From Acidobacteriota bacterium (GTDB lineage Bacteria > Acidobacteriota > Terriglobia > Bryobacterales > JACQDG01): DNA of 6,258 nucleotides. Shown here piece by piece: positions 1 to 5,568 of this stretch. Below the pieces are notes generated by a model. That model ran no database searches and had not been told where the DNA came from. It saw only the letters and a program-made list of their open reading frames with translations. The position numbers were made by a program, and so were the translations under genes. Location of the stretch: positions 1 to 6,258 of the forward strand of contig JACQDG010000286.1 of the NCBI GenBank assembly GCA_016201185.1, given 5' to 3'. Each line of letters opens with the position of its first letter. Within the stretch, counting starts at the first letter, position 1.

Positions 1-1
1 C

Positions 2-145
2 TGCCACCTGGCCAACATCTCTTACCGCACCGGCCGCAAGCTGAATTTCGACCCGGCGACGGAGACTTTCCCCGGCGACGCCGAGGCGAACCGGCAATTG
101 TCGCGGAAATACCGGCCGCCGTTTGTGGTGCCGGAAAAGGTGTGA
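2..145 (+). CDS. Gfo/Idh/MocA family oxidoreductase, C-terminal end only
   Basis: This is the last 47 codons plus TGA of a gene entering from the left edge. The visible peptide begins CHLANISYRTGRKLNF and ends RKYRPPFVVPEKV. I recognise this as the usual C-terminus of NAD(P)-dependent sugar-type dehydrogenases of the Gfo/Idh/MocA superfamily. The HLANIS and TGRKL-F-P motifs and the closing R-PF-VP-KV segment are typical. The Rossmann nucleotide-binding domain and catalytic Lys/His residues lie outside the window, so the substrate cannot be inferred. Family members usually oxidise or reduce sugars, inositols or their derivatives in the cytoplasm. The last 24 codons (from position 74) recur almost unchanged at 3564-3635, and the last few codons recur again at 5471-5490. 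This copy is the one attached to a longer reading frame, so it is probably the functional gene. The identification is from memory of the family and is fairly secure. Confidence 0.85.
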   Translation, partial: CHLANISYRTGRKLNFDPATETFPGDAEANRQLSRKYRPPFVVPEKV

Positions 146-229
146 TTCACAGCAGAGGCACAGAGCACGCGGAGACTCGCAGAGGAAGGCAGGTATAACC
201 CTCTGCGCTCTCTGCGTCTCTGCGGTGAA
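146..229. repeat. imperfect hairpin repeat, copy 1
   Basis: An inverted repeat begins at the base after the oxidoreductase stop codon. The outer arms are TTCAC (146-150) and GTGAA (225-229). The inner arms are GCAGAGG (179-185) and CCTCTGC (200-206). Between them the arms are built of degenerate GCAGAG/GCGCAGAG-type words, with mismatches and a longer left arm. There is no T-run on either side, so it is not a classical Rho-independent terminator. It sits between two convergent gene ends and could still act as a transcription block or RNA-stabilising stem. From memory, similar CTCTGCG-CTCTGCGT palindromes are dispersed in genomes of soil bacteria, but I could not verify this. Confidence 0.75.
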
Positions 230-275
230 GATCTTTACTGGGCCGGGAGGAACGGAAAAAGCTTCCTCAATTCTT
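202..275. repeat. 74-bp direct repeat, left flank of cargo 1
   Basis: This segment (hairpin right arm plus the start of the PIG-L tail) matches 3435-3508 without gaps, with about 5 differences by eye. It also matches 5536-5609 over the same span. It brackets the padR-permease module on the left. Confidence 0.8.
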
Positions 276-276
276 C
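235..276 (-). pseudogene. remnant of PIG-L deacetylase C-terminus (13 codons)
   Basis: Read on the minus strand, this stretch encodes EELRKLFPFLPAQ followed by TAA. It is the same ending as the PIG-L gene at the right of the window (ELRKLFPFFPAQ), with one Phe-to-Leu change. Similarity to the full gene stops at about position 276, beyond which the sequence is unrelated. It is a gene-end fragment, not an expressed gene, and marks where cargo 1 interrupts the ancestral junction. Frame and stop codon are preserved. Confidence 0.75.
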
Positions 277-351
277 AGCACATCTGCGGATTCCGCCGGC
301 AGAGCAGTGTTATGACTGACGAAGAGTCTTGTCAGCGGCCCGACTGACCCC

Positions 352-379
352 TTGCGCTTCTACACGTTGTGTGTTAAAT
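352..379 (+). promoter_or_regulatory. possible padR promoter with overlapping dyad
   Basis: A candidate -35 (TTGCGC, 352-357) and -10 (TTAAAT, 374-379) are separated by 16 bp, upstream of the padR start at 403. The area is visibly richer in A/T than its surroundings. A short dyad, TACA (361-364) with TGTA (381-384), overlaps the spacer and -10. That position and those words would suit autorepression by a PadR protein, many of which bind TACA/TGTA- or ATGT/ACAT-like dyads. The -10 matches consensus at only four positions, so this is a weak prediction. Confidence 0.35.
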
Positions 380-402
380 ATGTAGAAGGTCGAGGCCTAG
401 CT

Positions 403-750
403 ATGATGCCCGCAAAGTCTGACCTCCCGCAAGGCACCCTGGACTTGTTGATTCTGAAAGTGGTCGCGCTTGGCCCGGTCCACGGGTACGCGATCGCGCA
501 ACGGCTGCAACAGGTGTCGCGCGATGTGGTCCAGGTTCCGCAAGGCTCGCTCTACCCGGCGTTGCACCGGCTCGAAAACCGCGGCCTTCTGGGTGCGGAC
601 TGGAAGGAGACTGAGACCGGGCGTGACGCCAAGTTCTATCGCCTGACGCGGAAAGGGCGGGCGCAGCTCGAAACGGAAGCCGCGAGCTGGCAGCGATTGA
701 CTGAAGCCGTCGGTCTAATCCTCAGAATGTCTGAAGGAGGTGCGGAATGA
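403..750 (+). CDS. PadR family transcriptional regulator (acidobacterial type)
   Basis: This is a 115-residue winged-helix DNA-binding protein, probably a repressor of itself and the downstream permease. Residues 8-36 (LPQGTLDLLILKVVALGP, then HGYAIAQRLQ) are the typical PadR helices 1-2. Residues 45-63 (VPQGSLYPALHRLENRGLL) form the recognition helix region. Residues 68-90 (KETETGRDAKFYRLT-KG) form the wing. The short C-terminal helix fits the small PadR subclass that lacks a long dimerisation arm. The start was set at ATG 403 because GAGG (392-395) lies 7 nt upstream and the conserved domain begins just after it. ATG 406 is equally possible. An upstream TTG at 352 would add 17 unconserved residues and overlaps the predicted promoter. 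Its stop overlaps the permease start (ATGA), implying translational coupling. The inducing ligand is unknown. The PadR plus orphan-permease pairing is a known arrangement in Acidobacteria. Confidence 0.93.
   Translation: MMPAKSDLPQGTLDLLILKVVALGPVHGYAIAQRLQQVSRDVVQVPQGSLYPALHRLENRGLLGADWKETETGRDAKFYRLTRKGRAQLETEAASWQRLTEAVGLILRMSEGGAE
734..740 (+). promoter_or_regulatory. strong ribosome binding site of the ADOP permease
   Basis: AAGGAGG lies inside the padR 3' end, 6 nt before ATG 747. It fixes the permease start and, with the ATGA overlap, supports coupled translation. Confidence 0.85.
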
Positions 751-3383
751 CCTGGTGGCATCGCCTGTGGCGCCGAAGGCAGATGGAAGAACAGCTCGAA
801 AAGGAACTGCGCTTCCATCTGGACCAACACACGGCCGATCTGGTCGCGCATGGCCACGATCCTGAGGAAGCCCGACGACAGGCCAGGCTTGCTCTCGGCG
901 GTCCGGAGCAGGTGAGGGAGAAGTGCCGCGATGCCCGTGGCACACGGTGGTTGGAGGACCTGCTGCAGGACTTCCGCTATGCCGCGCGCCAACTGCGCAG
1001 CAACCCGGGCTTCACGGCCGTTACCGCCCTCACGTTGGCGCTGGGCATCGGCGCCAGCACGACGATTTTCAGTGCCGTGAACCCCATTCTGTTCGAGCCG
1101 CTGCCGTATCCGCATGCCGGTCGGCTCATGATGATATGGGACATCTTCAAGGACTCGCGCTCCGACGTAACGTTCCACTCCTATCGCGAACTGGTGGAGC
1201 GGAATCGCTCCTTCGACGCGATGGCCGTGTTCGAGGCCTGGCAGCCGACCATGACCGGCCCGGCCGAGCCCGAGCGGCTCGATGGGCAGAGCGTGAGCGC
1301 GAGCTACTTCCATGTGCTGGGCGTGTCCCCGACCATCGGAAGGGATTTCGAGGCGACCGACGGCCGGTTCCATGGGCCGAAGGTGGCGATCCTCAGCGAC
1401 GCGCTGTGGCGGCGGCGCTTCGGCGGCGACAGCACGATCGTGGGGCGCCAGGTCACTCTCGACGACGACAGCTATACGGTCATCGGCGTGATGCCGCGCG
1501 CGTTTGAGAATGTCCCGGGTCCCTCGGCTGGGATCTGGTCGCCCATGCAGTACGACACAGGAAATATCCGTGAACAAAACACTGGGGAGTGGGGTCATCA
1601 CCTGCGCATGGTGGGGCGGCTGCGGCCAGGCGTCAGCAGGGATCAGGCCAAACGGGAGCTCGACACGATCGCGCACACCCCGGTGCCGGAGTTTCCCAGG
1701 GTGCCTTGGGCGTCCCTCAAGCATGGGCTCATCGTCAATTCGCTGCAGGACGACGTCACGCGCGGCGTCAAGCCGGCGTTGCTCGCCATTCTCGGCGCAG
1801 TCATGCTGGTGCTCCTGATCGCCTGCGTGAACGTGACAAACCTCCTGCTGGCGCGCGGAGCGCAACGGCGCGGCGAATTCGCGATGCGCGCCGCGCTGGG
1901 CGCCGGACGGATGCGGATGATCCGGCAACTGCTCACAGAGAGTCTGCTGCTCGCCACCCTCGGCGGCGCTCTCGCGATGGTGGTGGCGGAGTTCGGCGTA
2001 GACGCGTTGGTGGCGCTCAGTCCACCCGAGCTGCCGCGGGTGGCCGCGATGCGCGTCGACGCCACCGCATTCGCCTTCGCACTCGGTATCACCACGCTGA
2101 TCGGCCTGGTGGTCGGCTTCATTCCGGCACTGCACGCGTCCCATGGTGACCTGCTCACGGGAATCGAGCATAGCTCACGGCGTACCGCGGGTGGTCACCA
2201 ATTAACGCGCCGTACGCTCGTCGTCGCGGAGGTCGCGCTCGCCCTCGTGCTGCTGGTGAGCGCGGGATTGCTGCTGCGCAGCCTCGAGCGTCTGTTCGCG
2301 GTTGCTCCCGGGTTCGATGCTTCCCGCGTGCTCACGATGCAGGTGCAGACGTCCGGTCACCGGTTCGACGAGTCCATTGGCGAGGTTGAGAACAGCGCCC
2401 GGCGCCGGTTCTTCGTGCAGGCCCTGGAAGCGGTACGCCAGGTTCCCGGCGTCGCTGCGGCGGCGTTCACCAGCCTGTTGCCGCTGAGTGGCGAGCAATA
2501 TGGCGAGTATGGTACGCAGTTCGAAGACAAGCGCGGTTACAACGTATTCCGATATGTGGTGACCCCGGACTACTTCAAAGTGATGGGTATCCCGCTCCGC
2601 CGCGGCCGCCTGCTCGACGCGCACGACGTAGCCGGCGCGCCTCCGGCCGTTCTGATCAGCGAATCGTTGGCGAAAAGCAAGTTCCCCGCTCAGGACCCCA
2701 TTGGTCAGCGCGTTCACGTCGGCTCCATCGACAGACCTTGGTACATCATTGTCGGTGTGGTGGGTGACGTGAAGCAGGCGTCCCTGGCGGTGAGCCAGCC
2801 GGATGCCGTGTACATCACGACGAACCAGTCGTGGTTCGTGGATGAGGCGAAGTCGCTGGTGGTCAGCGCACGCGGTGACGCGGCGGCGCTGGCCCCCGCC
2901 ATTAGAAAGGCCATCTGGTCGGTGGACAAAGACCAGCCGATCGTGCGGGTCGCCACCATGGAAGCCATGCTCGCCGCCTCGGCGGCCGAGCGGCGCTTCG
3001 CGCTGATCCTGTTCGAGGCGTTCGCGCTCGCGGCGCTGGTGCTCGCCGCCACCGGCATCTACGGCGTGCTCTCCGGCAGCGTGGCCGAGCGCACGCGAGA
3101 GATCGGGGTGCGCGCGGCCCTGGGCGCGTCGCGCGGCAACATCCTCGCCCTGGTGCTTCGCCAGGGAATGACGCTCACCGGGCTTGGCGTCGCGATCGGC
3201 CTGGCCGGGGCCGCGGCGGCGGGTCAGGCCATCGCTGCGATGCTGTTCGGCGTGTCCCGCCTCGACCCGGTTACGTATCTCGGCGTGATAGCGCTGCTGC
3301 TGGGCGTGTCGGCGATCGCTTGCTGGGTGCCCGCGTGGCGTGCGGCGCGGGTCGATCCAGCGATCACGTTGCGGGCGGAGTAG
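747..3383 (+). CDS. ADOP-type duplicated orphan ABC permease (MacB/FtsX-like)
   Basis: This 878-residue inner-membrane protein has two MacB/FtsX-type permease halves. Residues 1-85 are a soluble, charged prefix domain rich in Glu/Arg. TM1 is at about 88-112 (FTAVTALTLALGIGASTTIF), followed by a periplasmic MacB-like core (about 113-340). TM2-TM4 lie near 343-365, 398-420 and 438-462. TM5 (about 490-512) opens the second half, with another periplasmic core (about 513-745). TM6-TM8 lie near 750-772, 803-830 and 840-865. The cytoplasmic coupling segments match between halves: RRGEFAMRAALGAGR (374-388) and RTREIGVRAALGASR (782-796). The C-terminus (PAWRAARVDPAITLRAE) is the usual complete ending. 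No ATPase gene is adjacent, as is normal for this family, so an ATPase in trans or an ATP-independent role is possible. The substrate is unknown. The frame is intact and GC-rich, with long mirror frames on the other strand that are artefacts of composition. Confidence 0.93.
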   Translation: MTWWHRLWRRRQMEEQLEKELRFHLDQHTADLVAHGHDPEEARRQARLALGGPEQVREKCRDARGTRWLEDLLQDFRYAARQLRSNPGFTAVTALTLALGIGASTTIFSAVNPILFEPLPYPHAGRLMMIWDIFKDSRSDVTFHSYRELVERNRSFDAMAVFEAWQPTMTGPAEPERLDGQSVSASYFHVLGVSPTIGRDFEATDGRFHGPKVAILSDALWRRRFGGDSTIVGRQVTLDDDSYTVIGVMPRAFENVPGPSAGIWSPMQYDTGNIREQNTGEWGHHLRMVGRLRPGVSRDQAKRELDTIAHTPVPEFPRVPWASLKHGLIVNSLQDDVTRGVKPALLAILGAVMLVLLIACVNVTNLLLARGAQRRGEFAMRAALGAGRMRMIRQLLTESLLLATLGGALAMVVAEFGVDALVALSPPELPRVAAMRVDATAFAFALGITTLIGLVVGFIPALHASHGDLLTGIEHSSRRTAGGHQLTRRTLVVAEVALALVLLVSAGLLLRSLERLFAVAPGFDASRVLTMQVQTSGHRFDESIGEVENSARRRFFVQALEAVRQVPGVAAAAFTSLLPLSGEQYGEYGTQFEDKRGYNVFRYVVTPDYFKVMGIPLRRGRLLDAHDVAGAPPAVLISESLAKSKFPAQDPIGQRVHVGSIDRPWYIIVGVVGDVKQASLAVSQPDAVYITTNQSWFVDEAKSLVVSARGDAAALAPAIRKAIWSVDKDQPIVRVATMEAMLAASAAERRFALILFEAFALAALVLAATGIYGVLSGSVAERTREIGVRAALGASRGNILALVLRQGMTLTGLGVAIGLAGAAAAGQAIAAMLFGVSRLDPVTYLGVIALLLGVSAIACWVPAWRAARVDPAITLRAE

Positions 3384-3401
3384 CCGTATCGACGTCCACG
3401 C

Positions 3402-3466
3402 GATCTTCACGCCATGACATCGCAGAAGCGTAATTCTGCGCTCTCTGCGTCTCTGCGGTGAAGATC
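3402..3466. repeat. degenerate hairpin repeat, copy 2
   Basis: The outer arms GATCTTCAC (3402-3410) and GTGAAGATC (3458-3466) are perfectly complementary. The inner arms CGCAGAA (3421-3427) and TTCTGCG (3434-3440) enclose a 6-nt loop, GCGTAA. The middle of the left arm is shortened to 10 nt, opposite 17 nt on the right, giving an asymmetric internal bulge. It starts 18 bp after the permease stop codon and, like copy 1, follows a gene end directly. There is no T-tract, so terminator function is unproven. The right arm is nearly identical to those of copies 1 and 3, while the left arm has drifted or was acquired separately. Confidence 0.7.
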
Positions 3467-3508
3467 CTTACTGGGCCGGGAAGAACGGAAACAACTTCCT
3501 CAATTCCT
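3435..3508. repeat. 74-bp direct repeat, right flank of cargo 1
   Basis: This is the partner of 202-275, in the same orientation. Its similarity to the right-hand copy extends further, through 3563 (matching 5536-5664 with about 8 differences in 129 bp by eye). It closes the padR-permease module on the right. Confidence 0.8.
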
Positions 3509-3563
3509 GCTCGCCGGGCCGGCGGCCGTATTCGCAAACTTCGAATGCTTCGGCATAGCGGAC
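3468..3563 (-). pseudogene. remnant of PIG-L deacetylase C-terminus (31 codons)
   Basis: The minus strand encodes VRYAEAFEVCEYGRRPG, then EQELRKLFPFFPAQ and TAA. The full PIG-L gene ends the same way, except that DE replaces EQ. No frameshift or stop has accumulated, which points to a recent duplication or a segment still exchanging with the full copy. The fragment has no start. At 3563 it joins a plus-strand oxidoreductase tail with one shared base (C) at the join. It is most likely a scar of rearrangement and not an expressed gene. Confidence 0.82.
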
Positions 3564-3635
3564 GGCGACGCCGAGGCGAACCAGCACTTGTCGCGGAAAT
3601 ACCGGCCGCCGTTCGTGGTGCCGGAAAAGGTCTGA
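3564..3635 (+). pseudogene. remnant of Gfo/Idh/MocA oxidoreductase C-terminus (23 codons)
   Basis: The plus strand encodes GDAEANQHLSRKYRPPFVVP, then EKV and TGA. It matches the end of the left-edge oxidoreductase without gaps: 74-150 aligns with 3564-3640 with 4 differences in 77 bp by eye. Two of these change Arg-Gln to Gln-His; the other two are silent. The 5' side is replaced by the inverted PIG-L tail, so there is no start or catalytic domain. It is a gene-end fragment lying 18 bp from the convergent stop of the TPR gene. Confidence 0.85.
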
Positions 3636-3643
3636 TTCACCGC
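3615..3643. repeat. 29-bp direct repeat, left flank of cargo 2
   Basis: The last codons and stop of the oxidoreductase plus TTCACCGC, the first bases of the hairpin. It matches 5471-5499 with a single difference (C3632 versus G5488). The TPR gene's stop codon lies 10 bp beyond it. Confidence 0.8.
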
Positions 3644-3653
3644 TATCGGCGCA

Positions 3654-5438
3654 TTACTGTTCGAGTTTCTCGGTCGCCGCGCGAAACCGGATTCCCTCGA
3701 CCAGGGCGTCGAACCGCGCGAAGCCCGCGCTCTTTTCCTCCTTCGGGTGGATTCCCCACCACATGAAACCAAAAAATACCCTTCTCGTCTGGAAGTCCTC
3801 CGGGAAATAAGTAAGATAAAGACCATCGAACGTGGCGATCTCGGGGTTACGGAAGGCCATGGTGTGATACAAGCGGCCTCCGATTTTTCGCGTGCCTTCA
3901 GGAGATCCCTCCCATCGTCCTCCCTTCTGGTGTAGCACCTGAAGGAGTTCCTGAGGCCCCATCTTTAAGAATTCGGAGGCGAGCTCAGACTCGCTCCTAC
4001 CCCGCGCCAGTGGCGCAACCTGAAACCTCGTTATCGTGACCACTTCAAGACCTTTATCTATCCAGAGCAGCTCAAGGACCGCCGAATGAGAGACCGGACC
4101 TTCAAACACGGTTCCCTCCCATCCGCCCGCCGGAACCTCCGCTATCGTATCCTTTAGTTTGAATGTTTTTGTCTTAGTGTCCTTTTCAATCTTGCTCTCC
4201 GACAGCACCCGCAACACAAGCGCCGCAACGTTTGCAGCAGCAGCTTCATACCTGCTTTGCTCATCATGCATATCCGCCAACATCTTGCGGCCCAAAACCA
4301 CGAACTGATTATCCGGCGGTAGTTTCTTCTCCTCGAGTATTGCAAGCATCCGGCGCAACAACTGGTCCGCCTCGGCGTAATTCGCCTCGCCCCAGGCAAT
4401 TTTTCCCAAAAAAGAAACGGTTTTGGCTACTTCCAGATGGTCCTTTCCCGGGGCCTGCTCCTGAATGGCCAGCGCTCGGTTGAGCAACTGCTTTGCTTCC
4501 GCGTTCTTGCGCTGCCCCGCCAAGGCGACGCCGAGATCACGAAGGGTTGCGGCCACCTGTAAATCCGCCGGCCCCGGAGCCTTCTCCAGTATGGCCAGCG
4601 CCTGCCGATGAAGGGGTTCGGCCTCAGCAAACCTGTCCTGAGAGTCCAGAACTTCCCCCTGCTTGTTCAGGCTATCCGCCAACAACTGGCGCGTGGAAGC
4701 CAGGCGCGGATCATCCGGCGGCAATCTTTTTTCCGCTATTACAAGCGCCTGTCGCAACAACCGCTCTGCCTCGGCGTAATTGGACTCGTCCCAGGGGATT
4801 TTCGCAAGAAAGGAAAGGGTAAAAGCGACCTCCAGATGGTCCGCTCCCAAAGTCTGCTCCTGGATGGCCAGGGCCCGCCTCAATAATGGCTCTGCGTCCG
4901 CGCTCTTGTGCTGCCCTTCCAAGGCGAAGCCGAGATCACGAAGAGTTGCGGCCACCTGTAAATCCCCCGGCCCCCGAGCCTTCTCCAGTACGGCCAGCGC
5001 CTGCCGATGAAGGGGTTCGGCGTCAGCAAACCTGCCCTGGCCGAGATAAAGCTGTCCCAGATCGCTCAGGCCTTTGGCCACTTCCGGGCCCTGGGGCCCC
5101 CACCCCTCCTCAGCAGTGGCCAGAGCGCGACGGTAGAGTGGTTCCGCTTCGGCGTATTTGCCTTGTTTCTTATAGTCCTCCGCCTGTTTCTTATAGACTT
5201 CCGCAAGATTCCTTAGGCTGGTGGTGAGTCGGGGGTTCTTGGGCCCGAACGCTTCCGCGGCTTTTACCGCCGCTGACAGCAACCTTTCCGCTTCGGCGTA
5301 ATCTCCTTTCTCCGACGCCTTAAGTCCAGCCGTTAAGAGCTGATCCCAGGTTTTGCTTTGAGGGTATGCAGATGGTGAAGCGCAAAACAGAAAAGTGAAC
5401 GCTACCCACGGCAGCCAGAGGGGCCTTCGCTTTATCAT
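3654..5438 (-). CDS. exported TPR-repeat protein with C-terminal domain of unknown function
   Basis: This is a 594-residue protein. Residues 1-27 look like a Sec signal peptide: MIKRR, then a hydrophobic core (PLWLPWVAFTFLFC) and SPSAYPQ. The Cys is not in a proper lipobox, so a lipoprotein is unlikely. Residues 30-400 hold tandem TPR-like units of about 42 residues, with recurring YAEAE-LL-RAL and L-DLG/L-FL motifs. Residues 135-267 and 268-400 are a duplicated three-TPR block. Residues 401-594 are a non-TPR domain, rich in Trp, Phe and Gly, that I do not recognise. TPR arrays usually bind proteins, so an envelope or periplasmic scaffold is plausible, but no partner is encoded nearby. ATG 5438 was chosen because it is preceded by AGGAGG. 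The upstream GTG (5468) would add 10 residues before the signal peptide. GC is lower than next door where sampled: 22 of 60 bases at 4141-4200, against 42 of 60 at 3121-3180 in the permease. This hints at separate origin. Confidence 0.88.
   Translation of the reverse strand: MIKRRPLWLPWVAFTFLFCASPSAYPQSKTWDQLLTAGLKASEKGDYAEAERLLSAAVKAAEAFGPKNPRLTTSLRNLAEVYKKQAEDYKKQGKYAEAEPLYRRALATAEEGWGPQGPEVAKGLSDLGQLYLGQGRFADAEPLHRQALAVLEKARGPGDLQVAATLRDLGFALEGQHKSADAEPLLRRALAIQEQTLGADHLEVAFTLSFLAKIPWDESNYAEAERLLRQALVIAEKRLPPDDPRLASTRQLLADSLNKQGEVLDSQDRFAEAEPLHRQALAILEKAPGPADLQVAATLRDLGVALAGQRKNAEAKQLLNRALAIQEQAPGKDHLEVAKTVSFLGKIAWGEANYAEADQLLRRMLAILEEKKLPPDNQFVVLGRKMLADMHDEQSRYEAAAANVAALVLRVLSESKIEKDTKTKTFKLKDTIAEVPAGGWEGTVFEGPVSHSAVLELLWIDKGLEVVTITRFQVAPLARGRSESELASEFLKMGPQELLQVLHQKGGRWEGSPEGTRKIGGRLYHTMAFRNPEIATFDGLYLTYFPEDFQTRRVFFGFMWWGIHPKEEKSAGFARFDALVEGIRFRAATEKLEQ
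4239..5036 (-). repeat. 399-bp tandem duplication inside the TPR gene
   Basis: Two head-to-tail 133-codon units (4638-5036 and 4239-4637) each encode three TPRs, beginning RFADAEPLHRQALA and RFAEAEPLHRQALA. The offset is exactly 399 bp. Identity is uneven: 4522-4640 and 4921-5039 differ at only about 7 of 119 positions, while the rest of the unit has diverged far more. This suggests a duplication followed by local gene conversion, or selection on that sub-block. Confidence 0.85.
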
Positions 5439-5442
5439 CGGC

Positions 5443-5448
5443 CCTCCT
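5443..5448 (-). promoter_or_regulatory. ribosome binding site of the TPR gene
   Basis: On the minus strand, AGGAGG lies 4 nt before ATG 5438. It decides for this start over the upstream in-frame GTG at 5468, which overlaps the edge of the flanking repeat. Confidence 0.8.
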
Positions 5449-5470
5449 TTTGGTGGGGAGTTTACCACGT

Positions 5471-5499
5471 GTGGTGCCGGAAAAGGTGTGATTCACCGC
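5471..5499. repeat. 29-bp direct repeat, right flank of cargo 2
   Basis: Partner of 3615-3643. It again carries the oxidoreductase ending (VVPEKV then TGA) and the first bases of the hairpin. The similarity to copy 1 continues through about 5521 (aligned to 125-175), whereas 5470 and leftward is unrelated. Confidence 0.8.
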
Positions 5500-5563
5500 C
5501 GAGGCGCAGAGCACGCGGAGATTCCTATGTGTACCTCTGCGCTCCCTGCGTCTCTGCGGTGAA
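5492..5563. repeat. imperfect hairpin repeat, copy 3
   Basis: The left arm 5492-5520 (from TTCACCGC) and right arm 5534-5563 (CCTCTGCGCTCC to GCGGTGAA) pair over most of their length with scattered mismatches, around a 13-nt loop. It lies 5 bp from the stop codon of the PIG-L gene and directly after the oxidoreductase-tail scrap. It has the best-paired left arm of the three copies. There is no adjacent T-run. Confidence 0.78.
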
Positions 5564-5568
5564 GATCT

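Noticed and set aside
146..229. Integron attC-like cassette site
   Set aside because: The cassette-like layout invites it, but there are no GTTRRRY/RYYYAAC core sites in the hairpin and no integron integrase in the window.
146..229. CRISPR array from the repeated GCAGAG/CTCTGCG words
   Set aside because: The words are degenerate arms of palindromes, with no regular spacers of constant length and no cas genes.
316..335. Small hairpin CTGAC...GTCAG upstream of padR
   Set aside because: Only five Watson-Crick pairs plus wobbles, no T-run and no link to a known leader element; within chance expectation.
123..347. 74-codon plus-strand frame over the first hairpin
   Set aside because: It runs out of frame through the oxidoreductase end and the hairpin repeat. 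A similar frame recurs at 5469-5729 only because the DNA is duplicated. No ribosome binding site or domain.
636..2171. 511-codon open frame on the minus strand opposite padR and the permease
   Set aside because: It mirrors the clear permease frame in GC-rich DNA, gives a His/Arg/Gln-rich low-complexity protein with no recognisable domain, and overlaps two well-supported genes.
2202..3410. 402-codon open frame on the minus strand opposite the permease
   Set aside because: Same reason: composition-driven shadow, Arg/His-rich, no domain, fully overlapped by the permease.
3402..3466. Rho-independent terminator after the permease
   Set aside because: A stem is present but there is no U-tract after it, and the left arm is bulged, so I list it only as a hairpin repeat.
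5459..5464. Extended -10 (TG-G-TAAACT on the minus strand) for the TPR gene
   Set aside because: Position is reasonable, 20 nt before the start, but no convincing -35 lies 16-18 bp upstream, so support is too weak for a feature.
5464..5475. ACCAC-GT-GTGGT inverted repeat at the right cargo 2 boundary
   Set aside because: Five-bp arms exactly at the junction are suggestive of an operator or recombination site, but nothing similar occurs at the left boundary, so it may be coincidence.
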